Below are positions 1 to 7,837 of a DNA stretch of 64,000 nucleotides, in pieces. The translations under genes were made by a program, and so were the position numbers. Each line of letters begins with the position of its first letter. The first letter of the stretch is position 1. This DNA comes from Reichenbachiella versicolor. GTDB taxonomy: Bacteria > Bacteroidota > Bacteroidia > Cytophagales > Cyclobacteriaceae. The notes below the pieces were generated by a model. The model searched no databases, had not been told where the DNA came from, and was given only the letters and a program-made list of their open reading frames with translations. Location: the NCBI RefSeq assembly GCF_003171675.1, contig NZ_QFZQ01000009.1:124001-188000 (forward strand). Direction: 5' to 3'.

Positions 1-1043
1 CCTAAACCAGCGGGAAGATTGTCTATTGATAAATTGCTTTCTACGGTCGATGTATTACCAACAAATCTATCTCCTACCAAATTAATGATTAATTCACCCT
101 GTATACTTCCGTCATTAGCTGATGACTCTTGAAAAACTTCATTAGTCAAATTATATTGATAGATGCGAGAAGGGCTATTATCAGATCCGACCATATAAAG
201 CCTAGTACCATTCCCACTTACGGCTACTCCTCTTGGCCCACTGTCTTGACTTCCGACATCGATACTACCCAAATTATTGAACCCTCCTCCAGTTGTTGAT
301 AATCTAAACCTTGTTCCAACACCTACAGCGCGTAACCTATCTTTCGTTCTTTCGGTGAAGAAAAATTTAGAACCATCTGAATTGAATGTTACACTTTCAA
401 GGGTATTGATGTCTGAATCGATAGTCAATACATCTATATATCTGCCGGGGTCACTTGCTGTAGTTAAGTCATAAGCTGTGCCTAAATTATATTGGCGAAT
501 TTCCTCATTCGAGTTTGCAATAAATATTTTTCTTCCGTCATTGGAGATCGCTACACCTCTTGTGTCAGCAGATGGAAGCGTCAGATGATCCATATTATTT
601 GCACTGGAAAAAGAGGCGGAGGAAATTTCAAATGGAGTAGAAAGCGTATAGGTTATCGCTTTATTACTTCTACCCAAATACATATAAGTGCCATCTTTCG
701 AAAAACTTATACCGTGTGGTTCGCCTCCTTGAGGGCTGGTGTCGAGTGATGAACCTGAATAGGAAGCTGATGTAATGTCATGCGGGATACTCAAGTTGTA
801 TTGAAAAACTCTATCTGGACTTATATTAGCAACAAATACGCGGGTCCCATCAGGACTTATCTGTACGCAACGTGGGTCTGTTGCTTGACCAGAGATATTG
901 AAGTTGCTACCGCCATTGCGAGTAGATATATCTGAATTGGTAGAATAGGTGAGGGATCCTGGTTGGCCATTCGCAAAACGTACTATGCCAATTAAAAAAA
1001 TAATCAGAAAGAGACGTTCAACAAGTTTGGACTTATGTAGCAT
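1..1043 (-). CDS. secreted beta-propeller protein, 3' end outside window
   Basis: Reading from an ATG at 1043, the frame stays open to the window edge (about 347 codons), so the C-terminus is missing. The N-terminus is a signal peptide (MLHKSKLVERLFLIIFLIGI then VRFANGQ). Recurrent blades of the form G-[IV]-[AS]-[VI]-S-x-[DN]-G-T-x-[LM]-[YF] (for example GVAVSGNGTRLYMVG) repeat roughly every 45-60 residues. This is the pattern of YncE/lactonase/SMP-30-like seven-bladed propellers. No catalytic residues can be assigned, and the protein may be only a binding or structural propeller. It is transcribed away from the 40-bp array that lies upstream. Frame and secretion are seen directly; the fold is inferred from the repeat pattern. 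Confidence 0.8.
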   Translation of the reverse strand, partial: MLHKSKLVERLFLIIFLIGIVRFANGQPGSLTYSTNSDISTRNGGSNFNISGQATDPRCVQISPDGTRVFVANISPDRVFQYNLSIPHDITSASYSGSSLDTSPQGGEPHGISFSKDGTYMYLGRSNKAITYTLSTPFEISSASFSSANNMDHLTLPSADTRGVAISNDGRKIFIANSNEEIRQYNLGTAYDLTTASDPGRYIDVLTIDSDINTLESVTFNSDGSKFFFTERTKDRLRAVGVGTRFRLSTTGGGFNNLGSIDVGSQDSGPRGVAVSGNGTRLYMVGSDNSPSRIYQYNLTNEVFQESSANDGSIQGELIINLVGDRFVGNTSTVESNLSIDNLPAGL

Positions 1044-1178
1044 GTGGTTTCTAGCAGAAAAAATCAAATGCCAATATTATCTAAAGCTTGTAATTAAGGG
1101 GAGTAGGGTAGAGTCGACAAAAGGTCGACAAGAATCAATAAACTGGATATCTAGTCAATAAACGATTTTAATGCTTCT

Positions 1179-1430
1179 CGCAGCTCGGCGGCAACGAAAA
1201 CGGGCGTCATTTTTCCTGCCGCTGACTGAGGGACGAAAAACGACCGTCGTTTTTGCTGCGGACGGATGAGGCTCAGAAAACGACCGTCGTTTTTCTTGCG
1301 GACGAGTGAGGCTCTAAAATCAGCCGTCATTTTTCTTGCGGACGGCTGAGGGACGAAAAATGACCGTCGTTTTCCTTGCCGCTGCGTGAGGCTACAAAAA
1401 CAACAGCTGTTTTCGTTGCTGCCGAACGGC
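1179..1430. repeat. tandem array A: six exact 40-bp units with palindromic core
   Basis: Six units begin at 1191, 1231, 1271, 1311, 1351 and 1391 with an invariant 40-bp spacing and no indels. The consensus core is AAAAACGACCGTCGTTTTT, a near-perfect palindrome, followed by CTTGCGGACG and TGAGG. A second pairing is possible inside a unit: CCGTC with GACGG across the T-tract. A leader CGCAGCTCGGCG at about 1180-1191 precedes unit 1 and recurs before array B at 34.9 kb. Forty is not a multiple of three, so a repeated peptide is excluded. The array fills the gap between two genes on the minus strand (propeller start at 1043, regulator stop at 1508). It is more GC-rich than its surroundings. The family is not recognised. 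Confidence 0.9.
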
Positions 1431-1507
1431 GTGGGCAGTTCATGTTTTTGAATTGCCTAAAAATTTCAAAAAAGAAGGTGATTTGATTTTGTGAACTTAT
1501 TTCTACC

Positions 1508-3160
1508 TTAATATCTAAGAAAGAAATCATTCACTTTTACGGAAGGGTCAAGCCCTATCTTCTTTCGTATTCGATAGCGCGTATTTTTAAGACTATCTAC
1601 TTGTACATTCAATAAACTGGCTATTTCCTTAGAGCTTAACCCCATCTTGACATACGCAACAAACCTTAAGTCACTTTGAGTGAGTTTCGGATATTCATTA
1701 TTGATCCTTTCAAAAAAGGAAGGGTGTATCTGCTCAAAAAGTAATTTGAAGTCTTCCCAATTAGATCCTGAGTTCTCGGAGTATTGATTAGTAATTAGTT
1801 GATCAAGCTTTTTTCTAACTTTTACATCTTCCACTTCATCCTTAATGGTAGTCAGCTCATCTATTCTCTTAGTCACTTCCATATTGGAGGATAGCAGTTT
1901 TCTATCCCTCTTCTCTATTTCTTGCTCGACTTTATCTATGGTGCCTTTTGCATTACGCAGTTGATACTCTGTCAATCTATTCGTAGCGAGTAGTTGTTTG
2001 TTTTCAAGGATTACTCTTTTGAAGTTGTACGCAACACCGATGGTTAGGAAAAAAACTTCAACATACCATGCGAATCGCAATACAATGAATTTAGAAAAAA
2101 ACACTGGTGTAACTCCATATAAGGCTAGTATGTGGATGATTCCAATCAGAGAGAAAAGCACAATACCTACAGTATAAAAACCTGCTTGTTTTAGGTTTGC
2201 TCGCATAGCAAAGACACCTACCGTAATCAAAAGTGTCGTGTGTAAAAAACTTGAAAAAGGCACCTTGGGTAGGTTCGCAAGATCTATTCCTAAAAAAACA
2301 GCCAAAATGAGAAATACGTGTAGTAGTGCATCTGCATAGAGCAGAGAGGTTAAGACTTTACTAAAAGTGCGTACTCGTAAAAAATAAATGGTGAAGAGTG
2401 ATATGAATGCGATAAGCCCATACAAACTCATCCTCATCATGAACGGATTCCAATCAGGATTGCAGGCCCATAAGTAGAGAAACCCTAAACCACTTCTACT
2501 CAAAATAAATAGAATCACGAATGCTAAGTGGAAGAAGTAGAGCAAGTATATTTTCTTTTTGAAAAGAACAAAAAGTACAATGGAGATGAGGCAAACAATA
2601 AATAACAAACCTATACCAACCCCAAGCTCTAATGTTTGAATCAAGTTTTTCTTTTGGTACTCTTCCTCAGTCTGAAAGCTCAGAGGCGAAATACTCCGAT
2701 TACCATTCGTAGTGATGTATAGATAATACACTTGAAGGGTCGAATCTTGGCTAGTAATAGGGAATACATGATTTCTATATTGCTCCTGTCGATCTTCAAA
2801 AGGAATGCTAATGCCTGATTGAAAATGTTCTTGAACAGTTCTGTTTTTTACAGAATAAAAATCGATGTGTTTTAAAGCAGGCTCACCTACTTCTAGAAGA
2901 TACTTAGACGTGCCGTTCTCTAAGGTTTTTAGTTTAATTCTTATCCAACAATCGCTTTTGACTTCTGTTAAAGTAATTTTTTTATCAGTAGAGCTTTCAG
3001 GTCTATCAATTATTTCTTGAATAGAAAGTTCATTGCTCGTATCTAAATACGCTATCTCAAAGAAGCTAAAATGGCTATCAGTAAATTGAGACTGTGCTAG
3101 CAGATTAAAAGTTGATACAATCAACAGTATAGCAAGAGGAAGTTTTACATTAGCAGGCAC
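1508..3160 (-). CDS. 7TM-DISM membrane protein with C-terminal LuxR-type HTH
   Basis: A protein of 550 residues. It has a signal peptide (residues 1-22), a periplasmic 7TMR-DISM extracellular domain (about 25-170) and seven predicted membrane helices (about 180-380). A coiled-coil linker follows (about 385-450), then a C-terminal helix-turn-helix of the LuxR/GerE kind, with LTQSDLRFVAYVKMGLSSKE followed by IASLLNVQVDSLKN and RYRIRKKIGL. The architecture suggests a one-component sensor that binds a ligand, possibly carbohydrate, outside and acts in the cytoplasm. DNA binding by the tethered HTH is inference. The same output domain ends the TPR protein at 58.0 kb. The start is supported by the signal peptide immediately after the first Met. 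Confidence 0.88.
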   Translation of the reverse strand: MPANVKLPLAILLIVSTFNLLAQSQFTDSHFSFFEIAYLDTSNELSIQEIIDRPESSTDKKITLTEVKSDCWIRIKLKTLENGTSKYLLEVGEPALKHIDFYSVKNRTVQEHFQSGISIPFEDRQEQYRNHVFPITSQDSTLQVYYLYITTNGNRSISPLSFQTEEEYQKKNLIQTLELGVGIGLLFIVCLISIVLFVLFKKKIYLLYFFHLAFVILFILSRSGLGFLYLWACNPDWNPFMMRMSLYGLIAFISLFTIYFLRVRTFSKVLTSLLYADALLHVFLILAVFLGIDLANLPKVPFSSFLHTTLLITVGVFAMRANLKQAGFYTVGIVLFSLIGIIHILALYGVTPVFFSKFIVLRFAWYVEVFFLTIGVAYNFKRVILENKQLLATNRLTEYQLRNAKGTIDKVEQEIEKRDRKLLSSNMEVTKRIDELTTIKDEVEDVKVRKKLDQLITNQYSENSGSNWEDFKLLFEQIHPSFFERINNEYPKLTQSDLRFVAYVKMGLSSKEIASLLNVQVDSLKNTRYRIRKKIGLDPSVKVNDFFLRY

Positions 3161-3442
3161 TTACAAAGGATTTCTTGAAGTTATTTAGGGGACTAAATTA
3201 AAACGATTCGCAATAAAATGGCCTTAAAAAGCTTTTTATTGGATTTCAGCCGCTTCACTACTCATTTCGACTTCACCTCTAATAAAACCACTCATACAAT
3301 AACCTCCGCTTCCCACACATCAAGTGGGTACATTCATACATCTATTTGGTTTCCAAAAAACACAGAATCTAATATTAAAGTGCAAAAGGCGGAAACCGAA
3401 AAGCCTTACGAGTAGGTGATATTTTTTTCAAAAGCTAATATT

Positions 3443-3790
3443 ATGAATAATACAGAGAAACTGGAAGTGCTAAGGGACAGGGCGAGCCTTGAAGCAATTT
3501 ACGACGCAAATGCTCAACCGGGCACTCATGTCTTCTTTTACAAGGGAAAACGACGAAAATGGTCTGATACTTATGCTGAGGTGCAAGTAATTTATGCGGA
3601 CAGACAGGTGAAAGTAACTGATCACAGTAATAGGCCAGGACTGGGTGTTTTTACCATTGGTAGCCGTCCTAATTGGTATTACAGCCTTTCTTTGTTTCCT
3701 GATCCTAAAGTGCTTGAAGCAAAAATCTACGAACTGCTCCAGTTTAGCCTAATTGGAGAATCGGTTTATGAAGAACAAATGACTGTCTGA
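3443..3790 (+). CDS. conserved-looking hypothetical protein, 115 aa
   Basis: The reading frame opens at 3416, but the ATG at 3443 (MNNTEKLEVLRDRASLEAIY) is preferred because residues before it look random. The protein is soluble, with no signal or membrane segment, and rich in aromatic residues (HVFFYKGKRRKWSDTYAEVQ; RPNWYYSLSLF). I do not recognise the family. It stands alone between a divergent regulator gene and a decayed IS region, and a strong hairpin follows the stop by 15 nt. The hairpin and the ordered composition support it being a real gene. Confidence 0.65.
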   Translation: MNNTEKLEVLRDRASLEAIYDANAQPGTHVFFYKGKRRKWSDTYAEVQVIYADRQVKVTDHSNRPGLGVFTIGSRPNWYYSLSLFPDPKVLEAKIYELLQFSLIGESVYEEQMTV

Positions 3791-3804
3791 TAGGCTATCT
3801 AAAA

Positions 3805-3832
3805 ACGGGTCGAAACGGATCTTTCGACCCGT
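3805..3832 (+). terminator. hairpin after the 115-aa gene
   Basis: Perfect 11-bp stem ACGGGTCGAAA / TTTCGACCCGT with loop CGGATC, 15 nt after the stop codon. There is no downstream T-run on the plus strand, so it may act as a transcript 3'-end stabiliser rather than a classical intrinsic terminator. Confidence 0.65.
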
Positions 3833-3883
3833 AAAATGACTAAATTCTTAATTTCATCAGAAATTCGTCGTTTAGCCTCTTAT

Positions 3884-3922
3884 TTACTTTCTTACCTCCA
3901 ATAAAGCCACGCACTTTACATG
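3884..3922 (-). pseudogene. possible 3'-end remnant of an rlmD-like methyltransferase
   Basis: On the minus strand this reads H-V-K-C-V-A-L-L-E-V-R-K-stop. It closely matches the last residues of the complete rlmD in this window (H-V-E-C-V-V-L-L-E-L-R-Q-stop at 7838-7876), and the nucleotides align over about 40 bp. Nothing upstream of it on the minus strand is coding. The simplest reading is the surviving tail of a second copy destroyed by the neighbouring insertion sequences. With only 12 residues, chance is not excluded. Confidence 0.3.
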
Positions 3923-4153
3923 TAATGTTTGAAGTTTATAATTACCGTTGTTGCTTGTACAAAGAATTTTAGATTGAAACCAATTTTTTAATATAGAATC
4001 GTCTCAGTTTTTTCTCAGATAAGTTGAGAAAATGTTGGGAAATCCTTCCCTTCTTTTGAAAAACAAGCAAAAAAGATGAGAAATTTCCTACTCATCAACA
4101 CTAATTCCTTTGAGTTTTCTAAAGTGAATTTTAGATATAAGTGTAAGAATCCC

Positions 4154-5048
4154 CTAAACTTCACCGTTAGTAAACATAGTTTGTTCTAATAAATGTTGAT
4201 CAATTTCTAAGCTTGGTGCTTGCTGTTTAGCGAACCGAACTGGTGGTTTGTTTCCCAATGATTGATGAGGTCTTATATTGTTATAAGTCCATACCCATTT
4301 CTGCGTTTCATCTCTGACTTCATTGAGATCTGTGAATAAATGGGCTGATAAGACTTCTTTTCTGTAGTTGCCATTGAACCGTTCTATCAAGCTGTTTTGA
4401 GTGGGTTTGCCTGGCTGTATGAAACAGAGTTTTGATACGATGCTTTCTAGCTCAAGTCTCGAATGTAGCTGAAGTGAATTCTGGTCCATTATCAATACGA
4501 ATGACTTTTAGTTTACCTCTCCATTCAATCAACCTAGTCAGTTCTCGCACCACTCAATGAGCACTGATTGACGTATCAATGGTGATCATCAAAGCTTCTC
4601 TGTTGTGGTCGTCAATGACATTGAATGTTCTGAACTGTATGCCGTTGATCAATGAGTCATGCAGAAAATCCATACTCCAAGTGATGTTTGTTTTGACTGG
4701 TATGATGTGTGGTGCTTTCACTCTGGCAGGAAGCCTCCTTTTTTGCCTTCTCCGCAAGTTCAGACCCATCATCAGGTAAACTCTTCGTACTCGTTTGTGA
4801 TTCCATCTATAGCCATCTGCTCGAAGCATGTGATACATTTTGCGAAAACCATAGGTGGGATATCGTTCGGCTAATTGTTCCAAATTACTGATGATTTGAG
4901 CATCCTCAGTTTTTGTCTTAAAACGATAATCAAGTACACCGATGTGCTTAGTTTGATTGCAGAGCAGGCCTGCCTGATACTCAGCCCCTCTGCTTTGACC
5001 AAGTATCCAACAGCTTCTCGTTTAATAGCAGGCCTTAGAGCTTTTTTT
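4154..5048 (-). pseudogene. IS3-family transposase orfB, DDE integrase, broken
   Basis: The frame begins at the A7G slippery run at 5041-5048 (residues KKALRPAIKREAVGYLVKAE). It contains HTH_21 and rve integrase segments: [54 protein letters not shown] and [16 protein letters not shown]. At least four lesions are visible. There is a frameshift near 4930, a TGA just after SISAH at about 4551, a second TGA after FET at about 4456, and a single-base insertion just downstream that shifts the frame into [11 protein letters not shown]. The DDE residues survive, but the protein cannot be made whole. Confidence 0.88.
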
Positions 5049-5301
5049 CTATCAGGTTTTTGAGTGCATTATCCTCTAAGGCCAGATCCGCATACATTCG
5101 CTTGATCTGATTCAATTCAGACTCAAGTTCTTTCATTTTCTTCAGCTGATTAGCTTGCATGCCTATGTACTTACTCTTCCAGCTATAATAAGTCGGCAGA
5201 CTCACTCCATGAGTACGACAAATTTCAGCAACTGTCCTACCTGATTCTTGTTCTGATAAGATTTTGATGATCTGTGGTTCGGTAAATCTGCTCTTTTTCA
5301 T
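5035..5301 (-). CDS. IS3-family transposase orfA (HTH)
   Basis: Intact 88-residue product: an N-terminal helix-turn-helix (MKKSRFTEPQIIKILSEQES, then GRTVAEICRTHGVSLPTYYS) and a C-terminal leucine-zipper-like coil (MKELESELNQIKRMYADLAL) ending in EKKL. This matches orfA of the IS407-like branch of IS3. The A7G run near the stop is the expected programmed -1 frameshift site for making OrfAB. Because orfB is destroyed, OrfA alone would at most act as a DNA-binding regulator of related copies. Confidence 0.85.
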   Translation of the reverse strand: MKKSRFTEPQIIKILSEQESGRTVAEICRTHGVSLPTYYSWKSKYIGMQANQLKKMKELESELNQIKRMYADLALEDNALKNLIEKKL

Positions 5302-5358
5302 TTCCCTAAATTTAAGCGTTTATCTTTAGTTTTAATCGCTCCAATTTTTAGGGATCCA

Positions 5359-5865
5359 TGTAGTCTCATCTATGGTCAGATAGAGTCCTACATTATCTGG
5401 AAAAACAACGTGTTCTTCTGCGTACTCTAGTTGATCCCAAGTAGTAAAATCACTCAAATGAACAGCATACTATTCCTCTAACAGTTTGCCGTTCACATGA
5501 AAGTACTTACCCAAGCTTTTGCAACTTACTGGACTGGTATCGATGCACTGCTTTTAAAAAAGACGCGAATTCTTTAGTCATTCGCGTTCCTTTGGCTATT
5601 AATTGCCAGTCTCTACTCATTACTTTACCTGTGTATTCATTGAGCCAGCGCCTACGCTTGACCTTCAGAAAACTAGCCTTTCCTCGAATGGGGAAATCCT
5701 TGACTGTTATCGGTTCGTGGAAACCATGTAATCGTAATTGATCCTCAGAAAACTCCTTGGCAGGCAATTCTTTCTCAACTAAACTGATCCAATAATCTTC
5801 TTTCTTGTTTCTCTGCTGATTCTACTTCAAAGTAGTCCAGCATGCCCTCAGGTAATAGCAATTCT
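5359..5865 (-). pseudogene. ISAon1-like transposase, N-terminal part, decayed
   Basis: The minus strand encodes LLLPEGMLDYFEVESAEKQ, then after a frameshift EDYWISLVEKELPAKEFSED, then FPIRGKASFLKVKRRRWLNE and GTRMTKEFASFLKAVHRY, then an in-frame TAG after NGKLLEE, then DQLEYAEEHVVFPDNVGLYL and TIDET. From recall this matches the two-part ISAon1-family transposase. The IDET motif, where the catalytic domain would begin, is cut exactly by the IS3 end. The region 4010-4141 beyond the IS3 element may hold the degraded C-terminus. It has one frameshift, one stop and a truncation, so it is inactive. Confidence 0.75.
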
Positions 5866-6278
5866 CATACTACCAAACCCAATTCTATTGTGTAAAAAAA
5901 TAAAATTAGATTATTCACAGGCTAAACACCGGTTTTCTGTTTGATCTCTAAAACAGAAAAGCGTTACTATCTATTAATAAACAAAGCATTATGTGCAATA
6001 AGGAATGATCATAGGCCCTTAGAAATTGAAGAGAAAATTTCTTTTCTAGGATAGGGATAATTTATTGCTTCGATTATTCCTATCGCATGAAAGCTCGTTA
6101 TTTTATATTTTGATATAAACTTGCAAAAGAATTCCTCCTCCCAAGCTAGCGAGATGAGCTAGCTAAAACCCCAAGTATTTTTACTCAACGTGGTAATCAA
6201 AATTTGATTGAATTGATAAGTTATTTAGCGTTTATGGCCGAATAATGAACAATTCTATTTGACTAATAAAAATTAAAA
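5866..6278. other. gene-free stretch with two hairpins
   Basis: No coding region is supported. There is a perfect 10-bp hairpin at 5933-5960 (TTTTCTGTTT / AAACAGAAAA, 8-nt loop). A second at 6050-6084 (GATAGGGATAAT / ATTATTCCTATC, one mismatch) is also present. The first may belong to the outer end of the ISAon1-like element. The last 60 nt should carry the promoter of the lipoprotein gene at 6279, but no convincing TTG-N19-TAnnTTTG is seen. Confidence 0.5.
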
Positions 6279-7577
6279 ATGAAAAGAAACAAGTTAAAAA
6301 AAAACAGTATTACGACTTTAATTTTAGCATTTTTTCTAGCTTCAATTTTCTCATGTTCAGAAGATGACGTTGCCGCTGAAAATCAAGAGTTAATTACAAC
6401 TAAGGGCGAGGCAAATTCGACTTCTTCAGATGAAAATCAATCTGAAGTTGGTAGCATAGAATCTCTTCTACTGATTGATGCTGATACAGATGAAGTGTTA
6501 TTTCCTTTGGGGGAGTCTAGTCTTATGAATTTGTCGACACTTCCGCTAAATCTTACCATTCAGGCAATTACCTCTGGAAACATTGGAAGTGTAGTTTTCG
6601 AAATAAAGACATCCGGTTACACTAAAGTAGAAAATGAAGCACCTTATGCACTTTTCGGAGATGAATCTGGAGATCTTACTGGAGGTATTATTCCCTATGC
6701 AGGAGATGGACATGCAGATAAAGCTTTATTCGTCACCCCCTATAGTGAAAAAGACGGTCAAGGAGTCGCCGGAAAAACTTTTAGAATTCCATTGAACATT
6801 TTGGATGAAGTTGGCAGCATAGACTCTCTTCTATTGATTGATACTGATACAGATGAAGTGGTATTTACTTTGGGGGGGGCTAACAAAGGAAGTGCCATTC
6901 TATCTCATTTGAGTTTGACGACACGTTCACCAAATTATACCATTCAGGCAATTACCTCTGGAAACATTGGAAGTGTAGTTTTCGAAATGAAGACATCCGG
7001 TTACACTCAAGTAGAAAATGAAGCGCCTTATGCACTTTTCGGAGAAGAATCCGGCGATCTTACTGGAGGTATTTTTCCCTTAGGACAAGAAGATTTATTC
7101 GTCACCCCCTACAGCCAAAAAAACGGTGAAGGAATCGCAGGAGTACCTTTAAGAATTTCATTGCAGGTTTTCGGTGAAGTTGGCAGCATAGAATCTCTTC
7201 TACTGATTGATGCTGATACAGATGAAGTGTTATTTCCTTTGGGGGAGTATAGTGTTAGTTTTACTCGTATGTATTTGTCGAAACTTCCACCAAATCTAAA
7301 TCTTACCATTAAGGCAATTACCTCTGGAGAGGTTGGAAGTGTAGTTTTCAAAATAAAGGCAACCGGTTACACTCAAGTAGAAAATGAAGCACCTTATGCA
7401 CTTTTCGGAGAAGAATCCGGCGATCTTACTGGGGGTATTATTCCCTCTGCAGTAGATGGACATGCAGATGGATCTTTATTCGTCATCCCCTATAGCGGAA
7501 AAAACGGTAAAGGAATCGCAGGAGCACCTTTTAGCCTTCCATTGACCATTTTTGATTTACTGGTTCAATCCGAATAA
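6279..7577 (+). CDS. lipoprotein with three near-identical ~122-aa repeats
   Basis: A protein of 432 residues with an SpII signal (LILAFFLASIFSCSED; lipidated Cys at about 26). Three tandem repeats start near residues 56, 177 and 300. Each opens with EVGSI-[ED]-SLLLID-x-DTDEV, continues with TI-x-AITSG-x-[IV]-GSVVF-x-[IM]-K and ENEAPYALFG-[DE]-ESGDLTGG, and closes with LFV-[TI]-PYS-x-K-[DN]-G-x-G-[IV]-AG. The APYAL-G-D and PYS--G-G-AG motifs resemble a widespread beta-sandwich module found in secreted adhesins and carbohydrate-active proteins. No enzymatic motif is visible. Periods are 363 and 369 bp, and the copies are almost identical at DNA level, which points to recent duplication. Function is unknown; a surface-exposed binding role is inferred. 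Confidence 0.85.
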   Translation: MKRNKLKKNSITTLILAFFLASIFSCSEDDVAAENQELITTKGEANSTSSDENQSEVGSIESLLLIDADTDEVLFPLGESSLMNLSTLPLNLTIQAITSGNIGSVVFEIKTSGYTKVENEAPYALFGDESGDLTGGIIPYAGDGHADKALFVTPYSEKDGQGVAGKTFRIPLNILDEVGSIDSLLLIDTDTDEVVFTLGGANKGSAILSHLSLTTRSPNYTIQAITSGNIGSVVFEMKTSGYTQVENEAPYALFGEESGDLTGGIFPLGQEDLFVTPYSQKNGEGIAGVPLRISLQVFGEVGSIESLLLIDADTDEVLFPLGEYSVSFTRMYLSKLPPNLNLTIKAITSGEVGSVVFKIKATGYTQVENEAPYALFGEESGDLTGGIIPSAVDGHADGSLFVIPYSGKNGKGIAGAPFSLPLTIFDLLVQSE

Positions 7578-7601
7578 ATATTAAGGCTGTATGGACAAAT
7601 A

Positions 7602-7654
7602 GGAACTTAACATAATAAAAGGGAAAGTCGATTCCTTTTATTATGTTAAGTTCC
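7602..7654. terminator. 53-nt near-perfect palindrome after the repeat lipoprotein
   Basis: Arms of 23-24 nt (GGAACTTAACATAATAAAAG then GGAA; TTCC then TTTTATTATGTTAAGTTCC) with a single bulged G and loop AGTCGA, 25 nt after the lipoprotein stop. No T-run follows. It probably ends or stabilises the lipoprotein transcript, but its length and lack of a U-tail are unusual, and a small mobile palindrome is an alternative. Confidence 0.6.
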
Positions 7655-7837
7655 CTGCTGTTTGAAGAAGTAGTGTGTTGAGCATTGGTCTAACATCATT
7701 TCTATGTTGGGAAATACCAAAAAACGTTTGGGCTGGAGGTAAAATTCTAGGAAAGCATAGGGAACAAAAAAAATCAAGAACATTGTTTTGCTACAATCCC
7801 TCAACTTTCATGAGAAATTTCTCATTTGGTTTCCTAT

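Larger units (their letters stand above)
4142..5358 (-). mobile_element. IS3-family insertion sequence, inactive
   Basis: An element of about 1.2 kb holding orfA and a broken orfB on the minus strand. Its right end (read inward TGGATCCCTAAAAATTGG) and left end (TGTAAGAATCCCCTAAAC) share an imperfect terminal inverted repeat around ATCCC-TAAA and begin with TG, as IS3-family ends do. No clean target duplication is visible, probably because the left flank has been rearranged. The right end sits inside the transposase gene of an older ISAon1-like element. Exact ends are approximate. Confidence 0.8.

Noticed and set aside
1179-1430. CRISPR array reading of the 40-bp and 41-bp repeats
   Set aside because: Changes are spread through the whole unit, there is no constant repeat with unrelated spacers, and no cas genes are present.
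3218-3415. 65-aa open frame on the plus strand
   Set aside because: Thr/Ser/His-rich random composition, no family, occupies the short promoter gap between divergent genes.
4579-5063. Several plus-strand open frames in the IS region
   Set aside because: They are antisense to the IS3 orfA/orfB coding sequence and show no family.
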